Source: Gyromitra esculenta
Taxonomy: Eukaryota > Ascomycota > Pezizomycetes > Pezizales > Discinaceae
Assembly: GCA_038503075.1 (NCBI GenBank)
Contig: JBCAML010000016.1
Span: 248,001 to 312,000, forward strand
Reading direction: 5' to 3'
Length of the DNA: 64,000 bases
Shown: piece after piece, positions 46,317 to 58,210 of the stretch
Numbering within the stretch: position 1 is the stretch's first letter
Layout of the letters: the number at the start of each line of letters is the position of its first letter
The notes under the pieces: model-generated
Seen by the model: only the letters and a program-made list of their open reading frames with translations
Databases searched by the model: none
What the model was told of the DNA's origin: nothing
Position numbers and translations under genes: made by a program

Positions 46317-47286
46317 GGGTGGATGGTGTAGGTAGGTGGGTATTGATGGTCTTTTATTTGTCTTTTTGCTTTGCATGAGCGGGGAGTATAGGATCGAGCC
46401 TTAAAAGCATGTTGAGCATATCATGATAGATGGTATAGTGGTATGTACAATTTATAATTATTATTAGTTCGAGCCACCTAGTATTTGACTAGCTCTACGC
46501 ATGTCAGCTCGTGGACAGAAGGTAGGAAGCCTTGAGAACATGTTCCTGTAGAAATCTATTAAACACCTGGAGAAAAGCAACTTACTGGCTACTGAGCTTA
46601 TGTATGTTCTTTCCGCATCAGATTGCATGTACATTGCGTGAGGATACATAGAAAAGAGTTACACACGTAGAAGTGCAGTTCTCTAATGGCAGGAGTCAGG
46701 CAACCCGCTAAAGAAGGAAGCTAGGGAGGAGAAGAGAGGACAATAAGTAATTCTATCTTCTGCTTTGAATTACTGATTAGAAAAGACTCTCCAGGTACTT
46801 TATTATACCAATTGGTACGTAGATTTGAGGCGCCTAGATGTACCTACATGGCCTCGACAAGTCTTCTCTCCATCACCAAGCACCCCTCCTCCTCTTCTTT
46901 ATGTCCTTGCCTCGTTCTATTCCATCATTTGGGATTAATTTCTTTCATCCAACCGTAGTTTCCATACTACCTACTATCTGCTTATCAATCGCATCGCAAC
47001 TATCACCCCAACGATCTCCGCGATCTCCATCCAACCAAAACCGTAACCCACCAAATCCCTGCAGGACAGCAGCTCTCGTCGCGAGCCCGCCAGCGGCCCA
47101 CCCCCAACCCACCAACCTGCCCCCAAAAACAAACTTCCGTCAGCTCAATTCTCGGACCCCATCCCCCTCACGATCTCCACTGCTACCTGCTGCGACGGGG
47201 CCCCTTCTAATCTCGCTAGACGAAGACTTAACAGTCCCCCTCATCGACGCGTCGCAGGAAAAGTCCCCCGGCTTACCCAACGTACA
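46317..47286. other. Intergenic and leader of the BAH-PHD gene
   Basis: 3' flank of dynamitin, then a pyrimidine-rich region from about 46860. A plus-strand frame from 46838 to 47449 is out of phase with the BAH-PHD gene and unrecognised; it is probably 5' leader sequence. Confidence 0.5.
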
Positions 47287-49105
47287 ATGGTTCAAGGCAA
47301 GCGTAAACGGACATCTACAGCGCCCGATCACGCTGACGACCACGCTGACGGTGCAGACCACACCGAAATGGACGAGGCCCCCGTGGCGCCGTTGTCAGAA
47401 TGCCCATTCACCGTGGAGTACCGCTCTGCCGCGAAGAAGGCGAGCTTGACGGCGAATAAGGCGAAGAAGGCGAAAATGGCGAAACCGACGCCGAAGCGCC
47501 AGAAGGGAGGTGCTGGGAAATCTGTTAGCGGTCCGCCGCCGAAACAGGAGCTGGATCAGACGCTGCCGGAGGATATGAATAATACGGTTTTTACGATCAA
47601 ACCAAAGACAAAGTGGGATGCTTTGAAGAAGTATCGAAATTTTGTTGGTATGTGTGGGGGTTTTTTTTGTTTTTTTTGGTTGGTTGGGGAAAGACGGTGG
47701 TGACGGAGACGGAGATGGTGGTTGTGGGAGTAGTGCTCTTTTTTTATATATCTCTCTTCCCTTCCCGGGGGTTCTGCTGCAAGGTGTGCGAGTGATTTTC
47801 TCTAATATTGACTTCTTTTCTCCACTCCAGTTGGAACCGAGAATTTTGCTCTGCAGGAATACATCTTTGTAAATCATGACAACATACCCCACGGCATCGA
47901 CATCGCCAATGTAGACGACCACAAATTCTGGGTTGCGCGGGTTCTTGAGATCCGGGCTGTTGACGAAGCCCACGTATATCTCCGTGTCTACTGGCTGTAC
48001 TGGCCCGAGGAGCTTCCCGGCGGACGACAGCCGTATCATGGCCAAAAGGAACTTATTGCAAGCAATCACATGGAGATCATTGACGCTATGACAGTTAGTG
48101 GGAGGGCGAATGTAAAACACTGGATGGAACTCGACGAAGATGAGGAATTGCCAGATCTTTTCTGGAGGCAGAAATTCGATTATCCGACAGAAACACTAAT
48201 GGTTCGTTATGTTTCTTTCCTATCCCGATGGCCCCCTCATCTCTTTTTCTTTTCCTCCTCCCTCTCTCTGTCGGTCCGTTTCTCTGTGATAGGAGAGAGC
48301 TGCGTCGGTCAAGGTATATATTATATAGTGAATTCCTGCTTTCGTGCAGACGCGGTACTTAATCCTAACCTTAAGCATATAGGAATTTGGGGTATCAAAC
48401 ACTTCGCGCAAGCTCTCTAGAAAGAAAGAATAGAAAGAAGAAGAAAAGATTCTTTCATCCGGCTTCCAACCACACAGGCTCGGAGTTGGTTTTTTTTTTT
48501 TTTGAACCCCTCCACTAATACCTTTTATTTTCTCCTTTACACAGGAAGTCCGCGAGCACTGTAAATGCCACGCATACTATAATCCCGATCTACTCATGTT
48601 CGGCTGTCCCCATTGCAAAACCTGGCTGCACGAGGAATGCATAATCGCCGATATCAAAGCCAAACTCTACGCCCGGCTCCTCGATCCTAGCTCCTCCGAT
48701 CCCCTCTCTTCCTCGTTACCCAGTGATGACACTGCTATGCCAGACCCCGCACAGGCTACATCCGATGCTGAGATCACTGAAGAAGAAAAGGCGCCAACTA
48801 AAACCAAGGGCGGCCGCGGAAGGAAATCATTGATTTCGTCGGCCGTCGAGACATCTACGTCAACGGCATCAACGCCAGCTCCACCAACCCCCACTTCAAA
48901 CGGGAAGAAGGGTAAAGGGAAAGAAAAGAGCGCGCGGAAGCCAACAATGAAGGATGTAGATAGTTTCTTCGAGATCAGTGTTAAGCCCGATAAAGCAGGA
49001 GCTACAAAGGCTACAATTCGAGATTTGAGGCTCAAGGAGGAAGATGTAAAAGGGGTCTGGGAGGAAGATGTATTGTGTTTATTGTGTGCTGGGATTGTGG
49101 CTTAG
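47287..49105 (+). CDS. BAH-PHD chromatin reader (EPR-1/EBS-like)
   Basis: Three exons: 47287-47647, 47831-48201 and 48545-49105, about 430 aa. The basic N-terminus (MVQGKRKRTST, KKAKMAKPTPKRQK) suits a nuclear protein. A BAH domain fills about residues 126-240 (ALQEYIFVNHD, FWVARVLEIR, VYWLYWPEELPGG, then LIASNHMEIIDAMTV). The PHD finger starts HCKCHAYYNPD, GCPHCKTWLHEEC (Cys250 to Cys276). Its last ligand pair CLLC (422/425) is at the very C-terminus, after about 145 Ser/Thr/Lys-rich residues. In Neurospora the BAH-PHD protein EPR-1 reads H3K27me3 and represses genes; plant EBS/SHL are related. Which fungal paralogue this is cannot be told by eye. Intron 1 (183 bp) and intron 2 (343 bp) are longer than others here, with T-runs. 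Confidence 0.86.
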
Positions 49106-52100
49106 CATCGGGGAGGTGTCTTAACTTTATTCAAAGGGGTTAGCTGCGTTAAGTTTCTTTTCTTTTCTTTTCTTTTCTTTCTCTTTTGTTAATGCGGGGT
49201 TTCAACAAACATATCTTCTGTATTGTTGTCGCTCTCAACCCTCCCCCTGGATTCCCTGTGCTTTGTTGGTTCTGTTATTGGTTGAATCTTTATTGTGTTT
49301 TTTTTTTCTTCCCTTCTCGCTCGTCTATTGACTTTTCAGTCCGTTGGTGTGGGCCTACCCTACCTCTTCCCTCACTTTGAAAGAGGGGAGGAAAGTTATT
49401 TGCACCTGCTTATCTCTCTATTACCTTTCTTTTTCCTTTCCCTAGTCTAGTAGCGAGACGAGCAAGACGGGAGCAAAGGAGAGAAACGAATAGTGAACCA
49501 AGTGTAGTTAACTACTGTACTATAGTATGGCGAGAGCAAAACAAAAAAAAGGAGCTTGTCCAGGAAGTTGGTTGGGCTTATTAGAACTGGATACTTAACT
49601 GGATGGCTATTGTGACTCAAGAATACATGTGATAGATAGACATACATCTCGAGTGATAGTTTATGTTTCTCCGTAGCTAAGGTTATAAGATGCATGTGTA
49701 TGTACAGGTATTACGGATTATATGTTTATATATGTAGCGGAGATTTTTAAATGAGAAATTGTGTGTTTCCTAGAAACTCTTAACCATAACGCACAAAATT
49801 ATATATGCGTACAGTATCTAAATTCGTAAATACACTCCGTATTTGACTACCTGCATATCCCTCCTACCAAGCCTCTATATTAGCAACACCTAAGCTCAAT
49901 TAGTAGCTGGAGTAGCTGGAGTAGCGGCATACTTCCCGGACGCGGCTAACAGAGAGACAATATTGGCAATATCTCTATGTTTTCAGGAATATCGAAAAAT
50001 TTAGCTCCTGAAAGTCCATATTTCCTAGGAATGCATTTAGCCTCCACTTTCTCCTTACGGTCGCTGTCAAATATGTCAATCAATGCCTTACATCTTTCCC
50101 TATCCTTAATATGGTCGGCCTTGGAAGTAGTACCACATAAAATCTTTAGATAAACCAACCTCTCTCTCAAGGAACATTTAGATTGTAGCCAGCATATCTC
50201 TTCGTAGTCATATAGGCTGAGCAATCACAGACTTCACAGATCTAAAGTATTTAGGTAATGCCCGTACCCTATAGCGGTGGCGTTGATACCTCCCGTTTCC
50301 CTAGATATTCGGTGGATTAAACAGCGACTAGGTGGAAAATTCCCACAAAATATCGCAGTACTGAGGTTTCTTAATGGTAACATGCGCTAAATGTAGTGTG
50401 GTTCTCGAGGCGTCTCGTAAATATCAGGGCCTGCCTCGAGCAGCTGGAACAGAGAAGAGGTATGTCTCGAGATGACTCGAAGCACCCGGGGAGCCAGCTT
50501 TCCCTCTAGTAAAAATAAACGCCACCATACATAGTATATATATTACGCTGAAAGATCTGTTGAAGCTCCTAGATATAAAATGACATAAAAAATACAACTT
50601 AAGTAGCTGAATCCTGAGGTGAACGAGTCCTACACCCCCTACCACCACAGGCTCTCAAGCAGCTTGAAGGGCGACCGGAAAAATACATTTCCAGCGCCCT
50701 GCTCCTAAATATAGAGTCCCAGCCTCGCAGTACTGCCCCAGGCGGCCGTGTCTCGTGGATCGGACTGCAACTGGCGAAATGTAGGCTGACCACCCACAAA
50801 CCGTAAATCAGTGTAATGCCATATTTGTAATCAGGGTATCCTTCGATATACTTATTCGCCGTGATATTAGCTACAATATATCCCTGTATTGCATGATAAG
50901 TTTGGTATCCCTATCACGTTTAACGGCTCCGGAGTCGAGATTTGTTCCATTGAAATGGCGGTGATAGATCAAGACCTCAGCGGGCCAACTCCCAACATAA
51001 TGGATTGAAGGTTTTCTCAATGGCCTCTTCTATAATTGAAGCAGAATAATTATCGAAAATCTCGGGTACGTATAACAAAGGATGGGGCAATGAGTGCAGC
51101 CAGATCGCTGAAACTGTCTACGCTGCTAAGTGTAACGATGGTGAGCTCAGTAGGTAGTGCTTCAAATGCACATGTAGCTTTAGAGAGACATTTGATGATA
51201 ACGATGATGACGTTGACAACCTGTGGCTCGCGGAGATGTATAACAATAGAGAAGGGTTCCTATCGCAGCATACCACACTAAAGGAAACCTAATCCACAAC
51301 TACAATGTCATATTTCTAGCTTAGAACGTCTTTCCATAACCTTGTGGCTTGGTGTAGAAATTTAATTTCAACCAAGAGACCGTTACTATTCTTCACAGAT
51401 GATCACTCGTCACAGACGAACACCCAGTAAAACCACTTGCTCTTTCCTTCGAAAGGCCGCACTCGTTGGCAACTAACGGTAATCATGGTTTAGAATGTTT
51501 CCCAAGAAAAATAGATCCCGTAGTGTTTTCGTCATAGATGAAACACAGCCACATACTCCTTTGTATCAAAGAGAAACAGGCCAAAGAGCACTACAAACAC
51601 AGCTAGGAAACGTATCAGCCGTCCATCCATATAAACAAGAGTAAGTAACCTCAGATTAGTGATAGAAAAAGGTGTCCGTAGTCGCCACAGTATACATAAT
51701 GGCAAAACCAATGCGATGGCGTTGTCCGCCAGCACGTTGGCAGACGACTCAGATTCATGTTTAGTGACAGCAGGCCAACTTTTTCCGTTTCAGGGAAATT
51801 GAGCTGTTAGCATCTCGTTGCGCGTGTTACGGTTGGTGGATTGGATGCCCAGAGGCTAGGCCGTTTGGCGGGCCACGACTTATTACAACAGACTATTTTT
51901 CTGGGCCAATTGTTTTGTGGGGTAAGGATGTAGCGGGATATATAGGTTATCGTCGATGAGGATTGGCTCCCGTGGACTATTTGCGAAATGAGTGTTGCAA
52001 CGGTCGGAAGTATGGGACTGAAGATATAAAATATTTTAAGACTGGAGTTGAAGGACACTTTGTAGTCAGTTAGGCTGTTTCCAAATTAGGTGTTTCAGTG

Positions 52101-52430
52101 GAATGGCATCGAGAAGTTCGGCCTTGCCAAGACAAATTGGAAATAGGTCATTCCTCATCAAACTCCAAGTCTGTTGTAATTTACCGAGCGGATGATTCAA
52201 GGACCTAGCAAAGGTGATTTCTCGGGAAGAGTTAGCTGTCGCGATGTGGCCGACTCTTGTATTGTCAAAACTTCATCAATCCTGCACAAAAAGATGTCTA
52301 TTTTATTCTTCGTTCACCTCACGATCCAAAGGTCGTTCTGTATTTTTACTACATGCAGTACACGTAACTTCCCGCTCACATACGTATGCACAGAAAAAAA
52401 AAAGAGATACAAGAAAGATGTGTGACGAGC
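49106..52430. other. AT-rich intergenic, no gene seen
   Basis: (TTTTC)n lies at about 49157-49182 in the BAH-PHD 3' flank, and a short TAGCTGGAG repeat near 49901-49923. Minus-strand frames at 49946-50224 and 51532-51735 are not assignable. No transposon ends were found. Confidence 0.5.
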
Positions 52431-53751
52431 TTATTCCGCAGACGCAGCAGCACCAGTGATAATCTCGACCAACTCCCCAGTAATGACGGCCTGCCTAGTT
52501 CTGTTAAAGAGAATCTGGAACTTGTTGATCATGTCACCAGCATTCTTGGAAGCGTTGTCCATGGCGTTACGACGAGCAGAGATCTCGCAAGCGTGGCCTT
52601 CAGCTAGAGCCTGTTTCATCGGAGAGTGATGAGTTAGATGTCAAATTGATATTGGTGACACGTGGACAGGGGAAGGGAGGCTTGTAAGGCTTACCCAGTA
52701 GATGGTGTTGGCCAGGGCAAACTCGCGGAGGTTGGCGAGTTGCTCATCCTCAATCTCGAAAGAGCTGATATTGGCTGTAGATGATGTAAGCAACAGAATG
52801 TCAATATTCGAGATATCGAAAATGTATGAAAAGTTCATTAAAGAAAGAACTTTAAGGTGTATTCTCAGAAGGAAGGCAACGGAAAATATCCACACGTTTT
52901 TGCGCTTTCGGATAATAATATTGTTTTTACATCCGGAAATTCTTCATCATCGAGTGAGGGATATAGAAATGGGAGCTATAGAGGCAAAGTAGCGACAAAC
53001 AAAGGGTCAATGACTAACCGGAGGCCATAATAGCTTCCTCTGAGTAAGCTTCAATAGCATGAGGCTCATACGAGATGGCGGACTTGAAGGTGTTGTAGAC
53101 GACCTCGATGTTATCATAGGTTTTGTCCAACTTGAAAATCTGATCGGCAACCATCTGAGCTTCTGCAAAACTCGGAATATCCTTGCCAACGTTCGCAAAA
53201 CTCATGACGATGTTCTTGGCCGAGGAACGCCCCAATTGCGCCTTTGATTTCTCGCCGAGGATGACGAGGTCGGCAGTAGGGTTCTCAATAAGCTTTCTAC
53301 GGACCGCCTTGGTGAGACCGGAGTGGATACCACCGCACAGTCCCTTATCGGAGGAGGAAACAATGATAAGGGTCTTTCCGCCTTCCAGAGGCTTGGTCTC
53401 GGCGTTGCTGAAGACCTTGTTAGAAGTCTCTCCATATACACGGGACTCTCCCATGGCACGCTGAGCGCGGGCGAGTTTTGTGGAAGCAACGATTTTCATT
53501 GTGTTTGTGATTTTCTCGATGTTCTTGATAGACTTGAGACGACCTTCGATTTCACGGAGGGTGGCATAATTGTTGCTCAGGGCTGGCCTACGAACGAGCG
53601 ATGACGATGAGGCGAAAAGTTAGCGATGGGCCCACAGGAAAAGCTGGAGTTAAATAACCGAGGGATAGAAAACCATCAATTAAGCAATCCTTTACCTTGT
53701 AGAAGCGGCCGCTACCTTCTGGAGAACGGGTCTGGCTGCCCGGGAAAACAT
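52431..53751 (-). CDS. ATP3: Mitochondrial F1F0-ATP synthase gamma subunit
   Basis: Four exons: 53696-53751, 53019-53587, 52695-52774 and 52431-52610, about 294 aa. The N-terminus [19 protein letters not shown] is a mitochondrial presequence (basic, no acidic residues). The mature protein begins near [20 protein letters not shown]. Family signatures are the N-terminal helix [19 protein letters not shown], the core [13 protein letters not shown] and the C-terminal helix [15 protein letters not shown] with [13 protein letters not shown]. The gamma subunit is the rotor shaft linking the c-ring to the alpha3-beta3 catalytic head. All four junctions restore conserved sequence ([26 protein letters not shown]). 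It is head to head with TOP1, with 970 bp between start codons. Confidence 0.96.
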
Positions 53752-54721
53752 GGCGACAAACAAAAAAAATTGATGTGTGGGTCAGGGTTGGGGCGGAGAG
53801 GGGGAGCGGAGAGGAGGGGGGTGTTCGAGACAGCAGCGATGGGGCACTTGGAATGATGGAAGAAGACCGTGGTTATGGATTTCCTTTTCCTGCCGGATCT
53901 GAACCAGCGGGTGCTCCAGGATCGGGGATTGACGCCAAAGCCTTGCATCAGGTAATTAATCAGTCAGCGCCCAGAAAACACGGACCAGCCAATAGCGTTG
54001 GGCACTCACCCGGCTTTGGGGGTTTCGACTTCTGGTGTTCTTCTTTTTCTCTCTCCTTCATCGTCAATTTCAAGGTCGACACGCTTTCTCTCTCTTTCTT
54101 CTGCCTCTCCCCGTTCGTCTCGCCTCGCCCTCGCCCTCGCCCTCGCCCTCACCCTCGCCCTCGCCCTCACTCTCGCCCTCGCTCTCTCGCCTGCTCGTCA
54201 GCCAGTTCCCAGCCTTTGCCCTAGCAACGTGCTGTTACATTCCAACAACCCAGAGCGAGCGTCTCTAGGCCTTTAACCTGGCAGCAGAGTCCACCCTCCT
54301 TGCCGCCGCTGCTGCTGCTGCCTGCTGTCAGTCTTGCTCGCGCGCCGCCCGTCTCCCGCCTTCTGCTACTGCTGCAGCTGCTGCATTCCTCCACCACTCC
54401 TCCTCTCAACCACGGCCTTGTCGCCCTTTCCTCCCGCTTAATTCCGCGACTGTCACCTCTCTCTCCTTCGCTCCCCCGTCGCCTACTCTTCGCAACTCCC
54501 ACAATCCCTCCCTCATCTTCCGTCCTCTACAATTGTCACTCACTCCCATCGCCCCCACCCAGTATCACTCGCCACTTGTTGCTCTAAATTTGCTATCTGC
54601 TCTCAACAAGCCTTCCAAAGGTTCTCTTTCACTCGTGAAATATTTTAGTTCCTCACCAACCAATTTTAAAAATTCCAAACACGCATCAAAGCCGTTAACT
54701 AAGTCTTTCCCGTCGATCGGT
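53752..54721. promoter_or_regulatory. Bidirectional promoter region between ATP3 and TOP1
   Basis: The 970 bp serve two divergent housekeeping genes. The plus strand is strongly pyrimidine-rich from about 54040 to 54560, including a CCTCGC hexamer repeat. This is typical of strong fungal promoters and leaders. Individual factor sites were not assigned. Confidence 0.6.
54120..54186 (+). repeat. (CCTCGC)n hexanucleotide repeat
   Basis: About ten imperfect copies of CCTCGC, with CCTCAC and TCTCGC variants, form a purine/pyrimidine-asymmetric tract upstream of TOP1. Confidence 0.9.
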
Positions 54722-57700
54722 ATGTCCTCTTCGGAGGACGATCGTCCACTCGCCGCTACGAACGGCAGAGCTCGTATTAATGGTAATCCCCCACCCCTTC
54801 TCTAACAATTCGCTGCTCTGTCGACGAATTCATGTATGACGGGGTATTTGGAATGCTACTCCTTGCTTTTTCGTCAATGTGGGGTGGTTTTAAACTCCAT
54901 ATATTAGCGTTTAAATAGAACGGCGATCTCTTAGCGATTTGATCCTACGGTTTCGTTTTTTTCAATCGTACCCTTCGCTAACTCTTGACTCTTTCTATAG
55001 GCACATCCCCTGCTACTTCTGCTTCTACCAATGGAAAGTCTACCAATGGAAAGGGACCCATTCTACCAAAGAGAATCCCTAAATCACTCGACAGAGAGGT
55101 TGACCGGGAAGTGGGTAAAATGGCTGCTGGTTACCCTGTTAAACCAGCAGATATGGCCGGAGTCTCGATTGTGAACGGTGTTATTAGAACGGAGGTGGAT
55201 ACTGAGAATGGTCTTAAGAAGTGGAAGAGAGCAAGGAAACCTACGATCAAAGAGGAGAGCAGTGATAGCGATACTCCGTTGGTGAGTTTATTCCTGCACA
55301 TTGGCGTGCGCGAATCCGGGGTTGTACGGAGACATTCAACACCCAATCTCGTGAACTCGATTTAAAGTAGGTACTAACACGTCATTCCTAGCAGACAAAA
55401 CGCCGTAAAATCAGTAATGGTGTCAAAGCGAGCGCCGCTGTGGAATCATCTGACGATGACGTCCCCCTAGCTAAGAAGCCCGCACTAAAAACCTCCAAAG
55501 CTGTGGTTAGGGAAAAGAAGCCCCCTGTTCTCATGGGCGGGGATGACTCATCAGATTCCGATATTCCTCTGGCAGCTGTGAAGCTAGCCAAGGAAAAGAA
55601 AAAGATTCAAAAGAAAGACGAACAAACTGCAAAAGTGCTCAACGGATCGAACAAGCAACCAGCTGCTAAGGCTAATGGAGTGAAGCGAAAGGCTATCGTC
55701 AAGGACGAAAGCGATAGCGATGCACCGATGAAATCCAAGAAAATGCCTGCTGGAAAGAAGTCGAATGGTGTCAAAAAGGAGGAGTCTTCGGATGACGATG
55801 TTCCCCTGGCGAAGAGGGCCAAGGCTGCCCCTAAAAAGGTCGCTGCTACAATAAAGAGTGAGACCAAAAAGATGTCGGCATCAGACAGCAAAAAATCGGT
55901 TGCAAAAGGAAAGGGCAAGGCCAAAAAGGAGGATACACCTGCAGATGCTGATACTGCAGAAGAAGAAGAAGAATATAAGTGGTGGGAAAATCAGGCAGAG
56001 ACGGATGGGACACAAAAATGGACAACTCTAGAACATAATGGTGTCCTTTTTCCGCCTCCGTACCAGTCATTGCCTAAGAATGTCAAGTTAAAATACGAAG
56101 GTGTTCCCGTTACTCTGTCGCCTGAGGCTGAGGAAGTTGCCGGATTTTTTGGTCACATGACTGATACGAATCATGCTCAAAACCCGGTTTTCACTGCAAA
56201 TTTTTTCAAAGACTTCCAAAAAGTGATAAAGGAATCTGGAGGAGCTAAGGATGCGTCCGGGAAGGTTTGTATAGCCCTTATCTCCTCTTGGGTTCTATTA
56301 CTTATCTTCGCAATAGAAAATAAACATCAAGGAATTTACCAAATGTGATTTTAGCGATATGCACAACTACTTCGTTGCCGAAAGAGATGCAAAGAAGAGT
56401 ATGTCTACTGTCGAGAAGAAAGCTGCCAAAATGGCGAAGGAAAAGGCCGAGGAGAAATTTTTACATTGTGTACTTGACGGACGGAAAGAAAAGGTTGGCA
56501 ACTTCCGTATCGAACCACCTGGTTTGTTCCGTGGCCGTGGGGAGCATCCCAAGACTGGGATGGTCAAACACCGAGTTCAGCCAGAACAAGTTACAATCAA
56601 CATTGGCAAAGGCGTTCCCGTACCCCCTCCTCCACAGGGACATAAATGGGCTGATGTTATCCACGATAACACTGTCACCTGGCTGGCTACTTGGAAAGAG
56701 AACATTAACGGCAACATCAAATATGTGATGTTGGCAGCCACGAGTAGCTTGAAGGGAATGAGTGACTTCAAGAAATTTGAGAAAGCTAGGGAGCTGAAGG
56801 TATGATACAATTTACAGATTTGATGGATAAGTTAGCTGATCAATGCAGAAACACATCGCTCGTATTCGCGCCGACTACAATCGTGATCTCAAGGCTGAGC
56901 TTATGGCCGATCGCCAACGTGCAACTGCTATGTATTTTATCGATGAACTTGCCCTTAGAGCTGGTAACGAAAAAGGTGACGATGAAGCCGATACTGTTGG
57001 CTGTTGTTCATTGCGATATGAGCACGTCACTCTGGAAGCCCCGAACTTTGTCATCTTTGATTTCTTAGGCAAGGACTCTATTCGGTTCTATCAAAAGGTT
57101 TCTGTAAACCCACAGGTTTTTAAGAATATGAAGATCTTCAAGAAACCACCTAAGACTACCGGCGACATGATTTTCGATCGACTGGATGTAAGTTATCTCC
57201 ACATTTATTATAGGATTAGTTATTTTGAATATTAATGGTTATCGATGCAGACTACCCAACTGAATAAACATCTGCAAAATTACATGGCGGGATTATCAGC
57301 GAAGGTCTTTCGTACCTTTAATGCCTCTCGAACCATGCAGGACGAATTAGCAAAAATTCCGAATGAAGGCTCTGTTCACGACAAATATGCTGCCTACAAC
57401 GAAGCGAACAAGTTTGTCGCTGTTCTCTGTAACCATCAGCGTAGCGTGAGCACAAACCACGACTCGATGATGCAGAAGGTGGAAGAAAAAGTATGTTCAT
57501 CTCGTTTTTGTTTTTATTGTTTGCGGCTGTGACTAATAAACTGTGTAGATCAAAGCCCTCCGTTACCAGAAACTGCGCCTAAAGAGACAAATACTTTTCC
57601 TTGAACCGGAGAGAAAGAAGAAGAAGCCTGGTTTTTTCAAGCCAGACCCAGAGATTGACGATAAAACATGGATCTTGGAACATCAACGATTTCTGATTGA

Positions 57701-58210
57701 GCAGGAGAAGGAGAAGATTCGCAAGAAGTTCGAGAAAGAGAACGAGAAGCTCGCAGAAGATGGCCAAAAGGAGCTAAAGGCCAGCGAGCTGAAGGAACGC
57801 TTAAAGGTTGTTGATGAGATGGTGGCCGAGTTTAAGGCGGAGAATAAGACTGGCACAATAGAGCCAAAGACTAAAGGAGCAACCGTAGAGAAACTCGAGG
57901 GCCAAATTGAAAAGATGGATGAGAGGATTCAGAAGGCTGAAACTGACGCCAGAGTTCGCGAGGACAACAAGACAGTTGCTTTGAGCACCAGTAAAATTGT
58001 ATTTTCTCTTCGTCTCTCCCCTCTAAAGGAACCACTTTAGTGCCCAAATCCAGCATAGAATGCTAACTTTCTTAGAACTATATTGATCCTCGCTTAACGG
58101 TCATGTTCTGCAAGAAGTATGACGTGCCTATTGAAAAGGTCTTCGGCAAGACCCTCCGTGAAAAGTTCAAGTGGGCCCTTGAATCAGCAGATGGAGGCTG
58201 GGAGTTCTAA
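54722..58210 (+). CDS. TOP1: DNA topoisomerase I (type IB)
   Basis: Eight exons: 54722-54782, 55001-55281, 55392-56264, 56317-56799, 56849-57187, 57251-57490, 57549-57998 and 58076-58210, about 953 aa. The first 330 residues are a charged, Lys/Ser-rich, disordered nuclear region. It contains repeated [12 protein letters not shown] acidic motifs ([24 protein letters not shown]). The core starts at YKWWE. All five catalytic residues are present: Arg603 (LALRAGNEK), Lys641 ([10 protein letters not shown]), Arg700 ([10 protein letters not shown]), His741 (VLCNHQR) and Tyr911 (SKI|NYIDPR). A coiled linker lies between about 780 and 900. The enzyme relaxes DNA supercoils through a 3'-phosphotyrosyl intermediate during replication and transcription. 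The last intron falls two codons before the codon for Tyr911. The exon 3 acceptor is a CAGCAG-like tandem, so one residue is optional. Confidence 0.96.

Noticed and set aside
46838..47449. 203-codon plus-strand frame before the BAH-PHD gene
   Set aside because: Out of phase with the gene, low-complexity Ser/Pro content, and explained as leader plus an alternative frame of exon 1.
49946..50224. Minus-strand frame of 92 codons with helical, charged composition
   Set aside because: Considered as a gene fragment, but neither side extends it and no family could be named.
51532..52058. Hydrophobic minus-strand frames resembling membrane-protein pieces
   Set aside because: A link to fungal rhodopsin-domain proteins was considered; the similarity is only general hydrophobicity and frames do not join.
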